Notes: generated by a model not told the origin, from the sequence alone. A stretch of 32,980 nucleotides of DNA from Gammaproteobacteria bacterium (GCA_029864465.1 JAOTTJ010000005.1:1-32980); one strand, 5' to 3'. Shown: positions 15,545 to 25,004, numbered from the stretch's first letter. Made by a program: numbers and translations.

Positions 15545-16096
15545 ATGTTGAAGTCCAAGGAAAATCTCATCTGGATCGATCTGGAGATGACGGGTCTCGA
15601 TCCGGACTCGGATCTCATTCTGGAGATCGCGACCGTCGTCACGGACAAGCATCTCGTTGTGCTTGCCGAAGGGCCGATGCTCGCAATACATCAGTCCGAC
15701 GAGATCCTGGCTGGTATGGATGAGTGGAACACGCGCCAGCATTCGAGCTCAGGGCTGGTTGAGCGCGTTCGTGTGAGCTCGGTCACGGCTGCCGAGGCGG
15801 AGCAGCAGACGCTCGATTTCCTGCGTGACTACGTCGACCCGAACGTGTCGCCGATGTGCGGTAACAGTATTTGTCAGGACCGGCGTTTTCTCGTTCGCCA
15901 TATGCCTGAGCTTGCCGCTTTTTTCCATTATCGCCACCTGGACGTTTCGACGCTGAAGATACTAGCGCAAATGTGGGTGCCCAGCTTAATCGGAAAGTTC
16001 GAGAAGACCTCGACACATCTGGCGCTCGCAGATATTCACGACTCTATACGGGAGCTGCGGTATTACCGCGAGCATCTCATCAACATGCCAGGTTGA
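15545..16096 (+). CDS. orn: Oligoribonuclease
   Basis: A DEDDh 3'-5' exoribonuclease that degrades 2-5 nt RNAs and pGpG, so it ends c-di-GMP breakdown. Motif I is [20 protein letters not shown] (D-x-E), motif II is [20 protein letters not shown] (N-x-x-x-x-D), and motif III is [20 protein letters not shown] (H-x-x-x-D). [16 protein letters not shown] is also characteristic. Length 183 matches the family. It faces rsgA across a 71-bp region with an extended -10 promoter. The YgiM-like gene starts 5 bp after its stop, likely on the same transcript. Confidence 0.97.
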   Translation: MLKSKENLIWIDLEMTGLDPDSDLILEIATVVTDKHLVVLAEGPMLAIHQSDEILAGMDEWNTRQHSSSGLVERVRVSSVTAAEAEQQTLDFLRDYVDPNVSPMCGNSICQDRRFLVRHMPELAAFFHYRHLDVSTLKILAQMWVPSLIGKFEKTSTHLALADIHDSIRELRYYREHLINMPG

Positions 16097-16101
16097 TTAT
16101 C

Positions 16102-16830
16102 ATGCTGAACTCAGTCGACTTCACTTGGGAATCGAGTCTAGAAAGAACTTCGGGCTCGCGCCGGTCATGCACGGTTGTTCAGGGCTTGGCTGTAATCGTA
16201 CTGTGCGCGATCGCGAACGTATCGCTCGCGCAAACGATGTATGTGACTGACGAGCTCGTCATTACCGTACGTACGGGCCCCGGAACGCAAAACGCTATCA
16301 TCCGCAGCCTCGGTAGCGGCGCGTCCGTTACTGTGCTCGAGGAAACCGACGACGGCAACTACGTGCGCGTGCGTACCGATACAGGTGAGGAGGGTTGGGC
16401 GCTTAGCCAATATCTGGTTGACACGCCCGTAGCGCGTAGCCAGCTCGACGCCGCGCAACGCAATCTGAGCCAGGCGCGCGATCGCGTTGCGGAGCTCGAG
16501 ACCATCGTTACCGATCTGAGCGGTCAGCTCGAGACGATCACGCAACGTATGGAAGAGGCCGAAACGGCTGCGACGAGTCTTAATTCGGAGCTTGTCGACG
16601 TGCGCAGCGTGTCGGCAAACGCATTGACGATTCGAGATCAGAACGAGAGTCTGAGGCGGCGGGTCAACGAGCTCGATCAGCTCGTCAACGAGCTGACGGT
16701 TCAGAACGCGACCCTGGCCAGTCGGGCGACCCGCGAGTGGTTTGTCGTCGGCGCGGGTGTGTTGATTACGGGCATCGTGCTCGGGCTCGTCATTCCGACC
16801 CTACGGCGCAAGCGTCGTACCGACTGGTGA
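16102..16830 (+). CDS. YgiM-type SH3 domain protein (TIGR04211 family)
   Basis: The N-terminus holds a signal or anchor (VVQGLAVIVLCAIANVSLAQ). It is followed by the SH3 domain that marks the YgiM family (TMYVTDELVITVRTGPGTQN, ending EEGWALSQYLVD, about residues 45-110). A coiled coil follows (about 115-205, ARSQLDAAQRNLSQARDRVA onwards), and a C-terminal membrane helix WFVVGAGVLITGIVLGLVIP with basic end RRKRRTDW. So the SH3 domain and coiled coil sit in the periplasm, anchored by the C-terminal helix. The role of YgiM is not settled. The ATG at 16102 is chosen over the track's earlier start, which lies inside orn. It ends at a hairpin shared with ppsA. Confidence 0.85.
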   Translation: MLNSVDFTWESSLERTSGSRRSCTVVQGLAVIVLCAIANVSLAQTMYVTDELVITVRTGPGTQNAIIRSLGSGASVTVLEETDDGNYVRVRTDTGEEGWALSQYLVDTPVARSQLDAAQRNLSQARDRVAELETIVTDLSGQLETITQRMEEAETAATSLNSELVDVRSVSANALTIRDQNESLRRRVNELDQLVNELTVQNATLASRATREWFVVGAGVLITGIVLGLVIPTLRRKRRTDW

Positions 16831-16845
16831 GCGAGCGACTCGCTC
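16829..16845. terminator. Hairpin between convergent ygiM-like gene and ppsA
   Basis: GAGCGAG-CGA-CTCGCTC is a 7-bp perfect stem with a 3-base loop. It overlaps the stop codon of the plus-strand gene and lies 16 bp from the ppsA stop. No U-tract follows on either strand, so it may only help termination or protect RNA ends. Confidence 0.35.
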
Positions 16846-16860
16846 GGTAGCGGTGGGCAT

Positions 16861-19218
16861 CTAGCGCGTGTGTTCGGCGAGATACAGCCACGTATCGAGC
16901 ACGGAATCCGGATTCAGAGACATGCTTTCGATGCCCTGATTCAGAAGCCACTGCGCGAGGTCCGGGTGGTCTGAGGGTCCTTGTCCGCAGATGCCGATAT
17001 ATTTGTTCTGCGCGCGGCACGCCGAGATGGCCATGGCGAGCAGTTTGAGCACCGCCTCGTCACGTTCATCGAACAAATGGGCGATCTTGCCGGAGTCGCG
17101 GTCGAGACCCAGCGTGAGCTGAGTCATATCATTGGAGCCGATCGACATGCCGTCGAAGTGCTCGAGGAATTGCTCTGCTAGTAGGGCATTGCTCGGCAAC
17201 TCACACATCATGATGAGCTTGAGATCGTCTTTGCCCCGTTCGAGGCCTTGCTCGGCGAGCAAGGCTACGACGTCGCGTGCCTCGCCGAGCGTGCGCACGA
17301 ACGGCACCATGACCTGCACGTTCTTGAGGCCCATCTCACCGCGAACCTTGAGCATTGCCTTGCACTCGAGCTCGAAGCACGGTTTGAAGCCATCATCGAT
17401 GTAACGTGAGGCGCCGCGAAAGCCGAGCATCGGGTTTTCTTCGTGCGGCTCGTAGCGCTCGCCACCGATGAGATTGGCGTATTCGTTGGACTTGAAGTCC
17501 GACAGTCGGACGATGACAGGGTTCGGCGAGAAAGCCGCGCCAATCGTACCGATGCCTTCGGCCAGTTTGTCGATGTAGAAGGAGACGGGATCGGCGTAGC
17601 CGGCCATTTGCTCGGCGATCAAGTTCTTCGTGGCCGAGTCTTGTCGATCGAGCTCGAGCAGCGCCTTCGGATGCACGCCGATCATGCGGTTGATGATGAA
17701 TTCGAGTCGCGCGAGACCAACGCCGTGATTCGGGATGCCTGCGAACGTGAATGCGCGATCCGGGTTGCCGACGTTCATTGTGAGCTTGACCGGTATCTCC
17801 GGAAGGTTGGTGAGCTCGATGTCGGTCTGCTCGTATTCGAGCTTGCCTTTGTAGACGTAGCCTTCGTCGCCTTCGGCACAGGAGATCGTCACGTCCGTAC
17901 CGTCCGGGATATCTTCGGTCGCCGAGCCGCAGCCGACGACAGCCGGAATACCGAGCTCTCTCGCGATGATGGCCGCGTGGCATGTTCGGCCGCCGCGATT
18001 CGTCACGATCGCCGATGCACGTTTCATGATCGGTTCCCAATCAGGGTCGGTCATGTCGGCGACGAGCACATCACCGTTCTGGATGAGGTTCATCTGTTCG
18101 ATGCTATCGACCACGCGTGCAACGCCGCTGCCGACGCGTTGGCCAATGCTGCGCCCGGTTGTGAGCACCTCGGAATGCTCCTTGAGGGAGAAGCGGGTCA
18201 TAACCTGTCCGGACCGGCTCTGCACGGTCTCCGGGCGAGCCTGGAGGATGTAGAGCTGGCCGTCGTTGCCGTCTTTGCCCCACTCGATGTCCATCGGACG
18301 GCCGTAGTGATTCTCGATGATGACGGCCTGCTCAGCGAGCGCCGTGACCTCCTTGTCGGTCAAGGAGAATTTCCGGCGTTGCTCGGCAGGGACCTCGATC
18401 GTCTTGACGCGCTCGGCAGGATCCTCACTGTAGATCATCTGGATGTTCTTGCTGCCGATATTGCGCCGCAAAATCGCATTGTTGCCGGCCGCGAGGCTGG
18501 GCTTGTGGACGTAGAACTCATCCGGATTAACGGCGCCCTGCACGACGGTCTCGCCGAGGCCATAGCTCGAGGTAATGAACACGACATCGCGGAAGCCCGA
18601 TTCGGTATCGAGCGTAAACACAACGCCCGCGGCGCCGAGGTCACTGCGAACCATGCGTTGCACGCCGACAGACAACGCCACCAACCGATGGTCGAATTTC
18701 TGATGCACTCGGTAGGCGATCGCTCGGTCGTTGAACAGCGATGCATAGACTTCGTGAATTGCTGCGACGACTGCGTCGAGGCCACTGACGTTTAGCAGGG
18801 TCTCTTGCTGGCCGGCGAAGGACGCTTCCGGGAGGTCCTCGGCCGTTGCCGACGATCGCACCGCGACTTCGATGTCCTCGCCCTGCGTCAGCTCTTGCCA
18901 GGCTATTGTGACCGCGTCGCGCAGCGCCGGCGGGAAGGGTGCATCGAGGATCATTTGTCTGATCTGGGCACCGGCCTTTGACAGTGCGCGGACATCGTCG
19001 ACGTTGAGCTTATCGAGAATCGAATGGATCTGGTTGTCGAGCCCGGCTTCGTCGAGGAAATCACGGTAGGCTGCTGCGGTTGTCGCAAAGCCGCCGGGGA
19101 CCTGCACGCCGAGACCGCTGAGCTTACTAATCATCTCGCCGAGCGAGGCATTCTTGCCGCCCACGTGCTCGACATCATTCATGCCGCAGTCAGCGAGTCC
19201 GATTACGTATTGTTCCAA
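16861..19218 (-). CDS. ppsA: Phosphoenolpyruvate synthase
   Basis: It makes PEP from pyruvate and ATP with AMP and phosphate as by-products, for gluconeogenesis. The N-terminal ATP-binding domain has [20 protein letters not shown] and [20 protein letters not shown]. The central swivelling domain carries the phospho-accepting His in [20 protein letters not shown]. The C-terminal PEP/pyruvate TIM barrel has [53 protein letters not shown] and the Cys in [12 protein letters not shown]. It is 785 residues against 792 in E. coli. The start at 19218 is a TTG (reading [12 protein letters not shown]) with GGGAG six bases upstream, which may hold down its expression. The regulator ppsR lies divergently 47 bp away. 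Confidence 0.97.
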   Translation of the reverse strand: MEQYVIGLADCGMNDVEHVGGKNASLGEMISKLSGLGVQVPGGFATTAAAYRDFLDEAGLDNQIHSILDKLNVDDVRALSKAGAQIRQMILDAPFPPALRDAVTIAWQELTQGEDIEVAVRSSATAEDLPEASFAGQQETLLNVSGLDAVVAAIHEVYASLFNDRAIAYRVHQKFDHRLVALSVGVQRMVRSDLGAAGVVFTLDTESGFRDVVFITSSYGLGETVVQGAVNPDEFYVHKPSLAAGNNAILRRNIGSKNIQMIYSEDPAERVKTIEVPAEQRRKFSLTDKEVTALAEQAVIIENHYGRPMDIEWGKDGNDGQLYILQARPETVQSRSGQVMTRFSLKEHSEVLTTGRSIGQRVGSGVARVVDSIEQMNLIQNGDVLVADMTDPDWEPIMKRASAIVTNRGGRTCHAAIIARELGIPAVVGCGSATEDIPDGTDVTISCAEGDEGYVYKGKLEYEQTDIELTNLPEIPVKLTMNVGNPDRAFTFAGIPNHGVGLARLEFIINRMIGVHPKALLELDRQDSATKNLIAEQMAGYADPVSFYIDKLAEGIGTIGAAFSPNPVIVRLSDFKSNEYANLIGGERYEPHEENPMLGFRGASRYIDDGFKPCFELECKAMLKVRGEMGLKNVQVMVPFVRTLGEARDVVALLAEQGLERGKDDLKLIMMCELPSNALLAEQFLEHFDGMSIGSNDMTQLTLGLDRDSGKIAHLFDERDEAVLKLLAMAISACRAQNKYIGICGQGPSDHPDLAQWLLNQGIESMSLNPDSVLDTWLYLAEHTR

Positions 19219-19220
19219 GC

Positions 19221-19226
19221 TATACT
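19221..19226 (+). promoter_or_regulatory. Possible -10 element of ppsR
   Basis: TATACT lies 40 bases before the ppsR ATG and only 3 bases from the ppsA start codon on the other strand. The gap between the two divergent genes is 47 bp, so both promoters must overlap the opposite gene or each other. No good -35 is seen. Confidence 0.25.
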
Positions 19227-19265
19227 CCCGAGCCTTGACCCACAGTCTCGACTGATGAGCCCGGC

Positions 19266-20090
19266 ATGCCTCAGCGCACAGTGTTTTTCGTCTCCGACCA
19301 GACGGGTGTGACCGCAGAAACCCTGGGTCATTCGTTGCTCACCCAGTTCGACGGCTTCGAATTTAGGCCGGTGACTGTGCCATTTGTGGATAGCATTGAC
19401 AAGATAGAGCAGCTCGCGGAGCGCATTGACGCAGCTGTCGAGGAAAGTGGCCTGCGTCCGCTCGTCTTCACGAGCCTGGTCGACGAGAAACTGCGTGCGA
19501 GGCTGCTTGCCTGCAATGCGCTCATATTGGACTTCTTCGAGGCGTTCCTCTCGCCACTCGAGCAGGAGCTCGCTACGAAATCCTCACACGCGCTCGGTTC
19601 GCCGCACCGCATGGCAGACGTTGCGAGCTACAACTTGCGCATTGACTCGATCAACTACGCGATGGCTGCGGATGACGGGCATAGTCCACAGCACTACAGT
19701 CAGGCGGACGTGATCCTCACGGGCGTTTCCCGTTCTGGCAAGACGCCTACCTGTCTCTACTTGGCGCTACAGTACGGCATCTTCGCGGCGAATTACCCGC
19801 TTGCCGAGGAAGATCTCGAGTCGGGCCATCTTCCGGATGGGCTCATGGGCTTCAAGGAGAAGCTCTACGGATTGACGATCTCGCCCGAGCGGTTGCGCCA
19901 GATTCGCCTCGAGCGCCGCTCGCTCGGTCGTTATGCCTCAGCTCAGCAAGTCAGCTTCGAGCTGCGTTCTGCCGAGCGCCTGTTCAAGCGCTACAACATC
20001 CCGTACATCGACGCGACCCACTGCTCTGTCGAAGAGATAGCGAGCACGATCCTCAACGTTACAGGGATCGAGCGTCGCGTCCGACCGTGA
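19266..20090 (+). CDS. ppsR: PEP synthase regulatory kinase/phosphorylase PpsR (DUF299)
   Basis: The bifunctional protein inactivates PEP synthase by ADP-dependent phosphorylation of a threonine and reverses it by Pi-dependent phosphorolysis. The family start [20 protein letters not shown] is present. The P-loop is [20 protein letters not shown], followed by [13 protein letters not shown] and [37 protein letters not shown] closes the protein. Length 274 against 277 in E. coli. It is divergent from ppsA, as in many gammaproteobacteria, so the target enzyme is the immediate neighbour. Confidence 0.96.
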   Translation: MPQRTVFFVSDQTGVTAETLGHSLLTQFDGFEFRPVTVPFVDSIDKIEQLAERIDAAVEESGLRPLVFTSLVDEKLRARLLACNALILDFFEAFLSPLEQELATKSSHALGSPHRMADVASYNLRIDSINYAMAADDGHSPQHYSQADVILTGVSRSGKTPTCLYLALQYGIFAANYPLAEEDLESGHLPDGLMGFKEKLYGLTISPERLRQIRLERRSLGRYASAQQVSFELRSAERLFKRYNIPYIDATHCSVEEIASTILNVTGIERRVRP

Positions 20091-20174
20091 CGCGCATCGC
20101 GGATCAGTTGTCAAGTCTTTGTTTCTACAGGGGGCTTATGGCATGCTCGGATCATGGTCGACAGAGTTTGAGCC

Positions 20175-20633
20175 ATGCTTGTAGACAGCCTAATCGTACC
20201 GGAATGTATCTATCGCCCGGGGAGCTTCTCCGGGCTCATGACTGTCTATGAGAGTAATTTCATCAAGCTGGCGAGGCTCGTCGCCGACCTCGACGATCTG
20301 AGCGCTGAGAGCTTGCGGATCTCCCGCAGTCCGCGAGATCTAGACCTGCACGCTGAGGTCCAACAGCGCGAGCCGTACACGACCACGCTCAAGCTCACGT
20401 ACTGGTTCGAAGACGGCAGACCCGAGCTCGTGCCGGATCCGGATCTCGTCCTGCGTGTCTACCACGACGCGCGACTGGTCGAGGCGGTCGCCGGGCGCGA
20501 AGACCATCGCCATGCCAAGCTTCGCGAGATTGCGCTGCGCCATTCGTTGGAGCTCGGACGCCGTTGGCGTAACAACATCATGCTCAACAAGTGGTTGGAC
20601 TATCTGCTCGAAATGGGCCACGCGTTTCCGTGA
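20175..20633 (+). CDS. yqiB: DUF1249 family protein (YqiB)
   Basis: A 152-residue soluble protein of the DUF1249/YqiB family. Family features are the GLMTVYESNFIKLARLV start, TLKLTYWFEDGRPELVPDPD, LVLRVYHDARLVEAV and the Trp-rich end RWRNNIMLNKWLDYLLEMGH. In E. coli the gene lies next to nudF and cpdA; here it stands 84 bp after ppsR on the same strand. The function is unknown. The ATG at 20175 is the first plausible start; only GAG lies upstream. Confidence 0.88.
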   Translation: MLVDSLIVPECIYRPGSFSGLMTVYESNFIKLARLVADLDDLSAESLRISRSPRDLDLHAEVQQREPYTTTLKLTYWFEDGRPELVPDPDLVLRVYHDARLVEAVAGREDHRHAKLREIALRHSLELGRRWRNNIMLNKWLDYLLEMGHAFP

Positions 20634-20776
20634 TCCATCGCACAAACAACCCTTAGATCGACGGGCGAGGACAGGGCTAGGCTAGCGCCCCGATTCTTGC
20701 TCTGAATCACACTTTACATATCCTGTCAGCGCTATAGTGGCCGCCAGGTTGTGGCTCGGAGGAGCCCCGCACGGCT

Positions 20777-21838
20777 ATGGCTGAACTCGCCACCTTGATC
20801 AAAATTCCCGGAAGGCAGTCCGAGCCGACGGACGAGGAGCTACAAAAGCTCTTCTCGAATCGCGCGACGGTCAAGCGGGAACTATCGGCATTGCGCCGGG
20901 AGCGCCATGAGCTGCTCGACAAGCTCAAGGAGCAGGAGGGTGCCATCATTCGCATCCGCGAGGAGCTCGAGAGCCTCGAGCGCTTGCTTGCCAACCCGCT
21001 CGCAGCCGCCAATGCCATGGTCTATTTCCAGCTTCGGCATCTCTGGCGTGTGGGTGCGCAGCGTGTCGAGCAATTCTCCAAGGAGTTGCGCGCGCAGCGT
21101 GAGCGCAAAGAGCGCGCAAAACTCCAGGAAGCCGCACTCCAGAAGCGTAAGCTTCGCCTCGACATTCTGAACGATAAGCTGCAGAGCCTGTTGATAAAGG
21201 ACCGCAATATCGCGCATGAGCTCGAGACGCATCAGCAGCGACTCGATGCGATGAGCGGCGTTGGCCGGCTTCTCAAAGGGCGGACGGAAAAACGTCGCTT
21301 AACGGGATTGAACAACGGTCGAGAGGCATTGCAGCTGCGAATCGACGAGGTCAAGGATACCCAACAGAAGATTAACGCCGAGTCGCTGCCGGACATTTCG
21401 GGTTTATCGCTCGATAGCCGCCGGCTCATCAATCTCGCCGTGTTGGCGCTCGCGCAGGAGCTCGTGCTTCACTTCGCCGAGCACAACCTCGTGAACTTTG
21501 CGAAATCAGCCACCGAGAAACCGGTCGCGGACATGAAATTCGGCGATCGGCGCGATTGTGACCGGCTCGTCGAGCGGATTCGTGGACGCATTGGTGAGCT
21601 AGACGATCAGAAAGTGATGGCTGATGCCGTCAAGCTCAGAACAGATCACCTGCTGGCCGAAGTCAGTTACGCTGACGAAAAGACCTCTGTGCCTCTCAGC
21701 GAGGCATTTGCGGGGATACCGCCTGAGGTGCCCAGTGTGGCTAGCGACGGCGTAAAACGGCAACGGGCGAGCGACGCACCGCTGCGCGTCAACGTGCTTG
21801 CCGACGACTACTGGGATGTCCTGAAAGTCCTGCTCTAA
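20777..21838 (+). CDS. Coiled-coil protein of unknown function, 353 aa
   Basis: I do not recognise a family. Residues about 15-75 and 90-165 are strongly helical with heptad character (ATVKRELSALRRERHELLDK, EQFSKELRAQRERKERAKLQ, HELETHQQRLDAMSGVGRLL). The centre has SLPDISGLSLDSRRLINLAV, then LALAQELVLHFAEHNLVNFA, which looks like a folded domain, and the end is LADDYWDVLKVLL. There is no signal peptide or membrane helix, so the protein is cytoplasmic. GGAGGA lies about 13 bases before the ATG inside a small GGCTC/GAGCC hairpin, which may modulate translation. A promoter-like TTGCTC-N16-TATCCT precedes it by about 80 bp. It is monocistronic and ends at a palindromic element shared with prc. 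Confidence 0.65.
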   Translation: MAELATLIKIPGRQSEPTDEELQKLFSNRATVKRELSALRRERHELLDKLKEQEGAIIRIREELESLERLLANPLAAANAMVYFQLRHLWRVGAQRVEQFSKELRAQRERKERAKLQEAALQKRKLRLDILNDKLQSLLIKDRNIAHELETHQQRLDAMSGVGRLLKGRTEKRRLTGLNNGREALQLRIDEVKDTQQKINAESLPDISGLSLDSRRLINLAVLALAQELVLHFAEHNLVNFAKSATEKPVADMKFGDRRDCDRLVERIRGRIGELDDQKVMADAVKLRTDHLLAEVSYADEKTSVPLSEAFAGIPPEVPSVASDGVKRQRASDAPLRVNVLADDYWDVLKVLL

Positions 21839-21853
21839 GCTTCTCGTATCGAT

Positions 21854-21887
21854 GGGGTCAGAGCAAATTCGAATTTACTCTGACCCC
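21854..21887. repeat. 34-bp near-perfect palindrome, REP-like element at a convergent gene end
   Basis: GGGGTCAGAG at the left pairs with CTCTGACCCC at the right, and the 12-base centre AAATTCGAATTT is itself a palindrome; only one position pair (C/A) breaks perfect symmetry. It sits 16 bp after the coiled-coil gene and 7 bp before the prc stop (opposite strand), so it can act as a bidirectional terminator. From memory, palindromes built on GGGGTCAGAGTAAATT are dispersed in many proteobacterial genomes and are linked to REP-type (Y1-transposase) elements. Confidence 0.7.
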
Positions 21888-21893
21888 GCCGAG

Positions 21894-23984
21894 TTACTGC
21901 AGCGATACGATATCGGGACTGGCTGTCGCGGCCGGCGGAAAGGGCGCATCCAGCGCGGCCATGTCGGCAACGACGCCCGAGGCCTGCTCCAAAAGGATGT
22001 CTGGCGCCTCCGTAGAATCGAGATCCTCGATCGTCGCAAGCGGCTCTAGACCCAGCGCCGCGCGGCGCTCGTTCTCGCGCTTTAGCTGCTCCTGCTGCAA
22101 CGCCTCGCGCTCCGTTTGACGGACCGTGAGATTCAAGGAGACGGTCTCGCGGTTTCGCAATGCACCGACCGCCTGGATGTCGTCTAGTAGATAGTTGAGG
22201 TCGGGGTCGTCGACGGCGCGCTCTTGGTAACGCGCTTCGAGCAGGCTGATGGATTGGTCCAGTGAACTTTCGGCGTCGAAGCCACTCGCCTCGCTGATCT
22301 GATCCCAGGGCAGTGCCGTATCGCGGGTGCTTTCACCGACGGTTTCAATATCGACGAGGGACGGCAGCTCGATATCCGGCTCGACACCACGATGCTGCGT
22401 GCTGCCACCCGTAACGCGATAGTACTTACCGATCGTCAGCGTGAGCTGTCCATAGCCCGGCGCTCGCATGAAGCGGTCGAGATTGAAGAGGTTCTGCACC
22501 GAGCCTTTGCCGAAAGTACGTTGGCCGATGACAATGCCGCGTTCGTAGTCCTGAATTGCGGCAGCGAATATCTCCGAGGCGCTTGCGCTGTAGCGGTCTA
22601 CGAGCACGGCGAGCGGGCCACCGTATACTGAGCCCGGACTCGGGTCGTCGAGCACCTCTGTGTTGCCGCGCGTCTCGCGCAGTTGCACGACAGGGCCGCG
22701 TTCCAGGAACAGGCCGCTGAGCTCTCGCGCTTCTGAGAGGTGACCGCCGCCGTTTTGACGAAGGTCCATAATCAGACCGTCAATGCCTTCAGCTTCGAGT
22801 TCATTGACGAGCCGGGCGACGTCGCGCGTTGTGCTCGTGTAATCCTCGTCGCCGCGGCTGCGTGCGGCATAGTCTTGATAAAAGCTCGGCACGCGAATCA
22901 CACCGATCCGGTAGGTTCGGTCGTCGCGTGGAACTTCGATGAGATTGCTTTTTGCGGCTTGCTCCTCGAGCTTAACCTTGTCGCGCACGAGCGCAATGAT
23001 CTTCTCGGGCGTGCCCGGCACTGAACCGGCAGTGAGAACCTGTAGTCGCACGACGGTTCCGCCTGGACCACGAATGAGCTGTACGACGTCATCGAGGCGC
23101 CAGCCGATCACGTCGTCGAGCTCGCCCGAGACGCCCTGGCCGACGGCCGTGATCCGGTCACCAGGTTTGAGTTGCCCGTCTACGTGCGCCGGCCCACCGG
23201 GTATGATGTTCATGACGTTGACGTAGTCGTCCTCGAGCTGCAGTGACGCGCCGATGCCGTCGTAGGAGAGGCTCATCTGGATCCGATACTCCTCGCTGTT
23301 ACGCGGCGACAGGTAGCTTGAATGCGGGTCCATGGTGTGCGCCATCGCGTTCATAAACGTCTCGAACACATCGTCCGCGGTCAGCTGGCCGACACGCCTG
23401 AGCACACGCTCATATCGCCCTCTGAGAATCTCGGTGCTCTCTTCCCAGTTCTTGCCCGTGAGGACGAGGCTCAGGCCGTCGTTCTTGACGCGCTTGCGCC
23501 AGATGTCATGCATCTCGGCCTCGGAGTTCGGCCACGGCAGTTCGCTGCGGTCGAAACGGAATTCTTCATCCAGCGTGAAGTCAGGCTCCTGGTCGAGCAG
23601 GGTGAGCGCATAGTCGATCCGTTCCTGCGTACGTGTACGAAACAGATTGAAGATCTCGAATATGGGCTCGAGCTCACCGTTGCGCGCGCGCTCGTCGAGC
23701 TCGTAGCGGTACCGACCGAAGCCGGAGATATCGCTGTTGAGGAAATACAGACGGTTGCCATCGAGCGTGTCGAGGTAACGATCGAGGATGGCTGACGAAA
23801 ACGAATTGTCGATCCGCGGCCGCGAGTAGTGCAGCTCCTCGATGATTCGCGTGACGTTCTGGCTGATCTCAGAGTGCTTGTCGCCGATGGTGAGGTCGGC
23901 GATTGATTCGGTTGCGGCGCTTGCTGCGTAAGCCAGCACCAGGGTCAATACAGACCCGAAACACCATCGGATTGATTGCCTCAC
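21894..23984 (-). CDS. prc: Carboxy-terminal processing (tail-specific) protease Prc
   Basis: A periplasmic S41 serine protease of the Prc/Tsp type. The GTG start follows AAGGAG by five bases and opens a signal peptide (IRWCFGSVLTLVLAYAASAA). The N-terminal domain has LDRYLDTLDGNRLYFL, typical of Prc. A PDZ domain follows (YDGIGASLQLEDDYVNVMNI, GPAHVDGQLKPGDRITAVGQ). The catalytic dyad is in VDRYSASASEIFAAA (Ser) and GQRTFGKGSVQ (Lys), with RQNGGGHLSEA before it. The C-terminal DUF3340-type tail ends the protein. Length 696 against 682 in E. coli. It degrades SsrA-tagged and other proteins with non-polar C-termini and processes cell-wall enzymes. It is monocistronic and convergent with the coiled-coil gene. 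Confidence 0.96.
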   Translation of the reverse strand: MRQSIRWCFGSVLTLVLAYAASAATESIADLTIGDKHSEISQNVTRIIEELHYSRPRIDNSFSSAILDRYLDTLDGNRLYFLNSDISGFGRYRYELDERARNGELEPIFEIFNLFRTRTQERIDYALTLLDQEPDFTLDEEFRFDRSELPWPNSEAEMHDIWRKRVKNDGLSLVLTGKNWEESTEILRGRYERVLRRVGQLTADDVFETFMNAMAHTMDPHSSYLSPRNSEEYRIQMSLSYDGIGASLQLEDDYVNVMNIIPGGPAHVDGQLKPGDRITAVGQGVSGELDDVIGWRLDDVVQLIRGPGGTVVRLQVLTAGSVPGTPEKIIALVRDKVKLEEQAAKSNLIEVPRDDRTYRIGVIRVPSFYQDYAARSRGDEDYTSTTRDVARLVNELEAEGIDGLIMDLRQNGGGHLSEARELSGLFLERGPVVQLRETRGNTEVLDDPSPGSVYGGPLAVLVDRYSASASEIFAAAIQDYERGIVIGQRTFGKGSVQNLFNLDRFMRAPGYGQLTLTIGKYYRVTGGSTQHRGVEPDIELPSLVDIETVGESTRDTALPWDQISEASGFDAESSLDQSISLLEARYQERAVDDPDLNYLLDDIQAVGALRNRETVSLNLTVRQTEREALQQEQLKRENERRAALGLEPLATIEDLDSTEAPDILLEQASGVVADMAALDAPFPPAATASPDIVSLQ

Positions 23985-24336
23985 GGTCTCTCCTTAGGTC
24001 GTGTTACCGCCCGCGCGGCCGCGCCAGGTGGCGAGCCCCTAGTTTCCGGCGCAAATGCTAGCGAATCAAGGGGTTTATGACCAAAATTCCAACGCGGTCA
24101 CGCTGAAGCGTGCCGCTCTGGGCAGTATCCGGGCTGTTCGATCCCGGCCACGGGCCCGCGATGTCGGACGTCCCGGGCCGTTTGCGGCTGGACCTCGGGC
24201 CTGGCAAGCGGGCCTGGACCGGCGCGAGGACGGCTCTGAGTCGGTCTCAGAGGGATTTCTTGGAAGGGGCTCGGAAATGGCCAACGGCGCATGCGCGCGG
24301 GCCGCTGGCGTCGTGGCGCGGCTTGTTGGGTGTCGG
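23985..24336. other. Intergenic stretch upstream of prc
   Basis: No gene is supported. The left 70 bases hold the prc ribosome site (AAGGAG) and probably its promoter. The rest (about 24100-24330) is GC-rich with repeated GGGCC/GGCCC blocks that can form local hairpins and no convincing frame; the four overlapping ORFs there are shadows of each other. Confidence 0.4.
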
Positions 24337-24591
24337 CTAGCTGCTGCGGCGTTTGTTGATGCGCTCCCAGGAGCCGCTGCGGTTGAATGTGCCGGTGTTG
24401 TACGGATCAAAGCCCGCGTCTGGGGGCGTCACGATATCGAGATCCGGATTGTCTAGGGAATCGATGGCGGGTGGCTTCGAGCTCGGGAAAGCTGGATTTC
24501 GGGAATAGGCTGTCTCGTTGCGCGAGCCACGCTGTGCCGGGCGGCGGGCTTGTCGACCCCCACCAAACAAGCGTTTGAACAGGCTGAGCAT
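24337..24591 (-). CDS. Small basic protein of unknown function, 84 aa
   Basis: The track's ORF starts at 24798, but the real start is probably the ATG at 24591, with AAGGA just upstream. It gives MLSLFKRLFGGG, an amphipathic basic N-terminus, then a disordered Arg/Pro/Ser-rich region, then an acidic NPDLDIVTPPDAGFDPYNTG and an aromatic end FNRSGSWERINKRRSS. I recall similar short proteins with a DPYNTG...SWE-type end in other gammaproteobacteria, but no function. It follows the 101-aa membrane protein gene (ends 24684) by about 90 bp on the same strand and may be the last gene of the FHA/ATPase cluster. Confidence 0.55.
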   Translation of the reverse strand: MLSLFKRLFGGGRQARRPAQRGSRNETAYSRNPAFPSSKPPAIDSLDNPDLDIVTPPDAGFDPYNTGTFNRSGSWERINKRRSS

Positions 24592-24683
24592 AATCCTTCG
24601 CACCTTGAGTTGATTCAGCCCCGCCGGCGTATTCGGCCCGCCGCGGGATCTTGATACATCATAATGCGTAGATAGCGTGCGGT

Positions 24684-24989
24684 TTATGTGATTTCTCGCG
24701 AATCTGTGACTGGCGTCACAGTACGGCCGCGACGCCGCGCTTTGAAGGCCAGCCGGACCAGCTGAATCGTTGCGTACGGGCTCAGGACGAGCAGCCAAGC
24801 GCCGAGTTCGAGCGAGAAAAAATCGGACCAGATGCTCGTGAGCAGACCCCAGAGCCCGGCCTCCGACTCGTAGTCGCCAACAATGCGTTGTCCAACCCAG
24901 TAGACGGCGAGCGGCAGGAGCAGCAAACCACCGCCGATAAGGCTCGACGCCAGTACGAGCTCTTTCTTTAGCGTTCTCGGCAGGTGCAC
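24684..24989 (-). CDS. Small membrane protein in the FHA/Ycf46 cluster, 101 aa
   Basis: Two hydrophobic helices (LVLASSLIGGGLLLLPLAVY and FFSLELGAWLLVLSPYATIQLV) with an acidic loop between them and a basic tail FKARRRGRTVTPVTDS predict a two-pass inner-membrane protein with both ends in the cytoplasm. I do not know the family. The start is a GTG at 24989, only 15 bp after the FHA gene stop, so the two are probably translated together. This spacing suggests that it forms a membrane anchor or partner for the FHA protein. Confidence 0.6.
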   Translation of the reverse strand: MHLPRTLKKELVLASSLIGGGLLLLPLAVYWVGQRIVGDYESEAGLWGLLTSIWSDFFSLELGAWLLVLSPYATIQLVRLAFKARRRGRTVTPVTDSREIT

Positions 24990-25004
24990 TGTAGCTAACT
25001 CAGG

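Noticed and set aside
15973-16101. Longer start of the YgiM-like protein
   Set aside because: The upstream part of the frame lies inside orn; the ATG at 16102 gives a normal signal sequence and family length.
17443-18795. 450-aa plus-strand ORF across ppsA
   Set aside because: It is the antisense shadow of ppsA, which has all its catalytic motifs on the minus strand; the ORF has repetitive Asp/Val/Arg composition and no motif.
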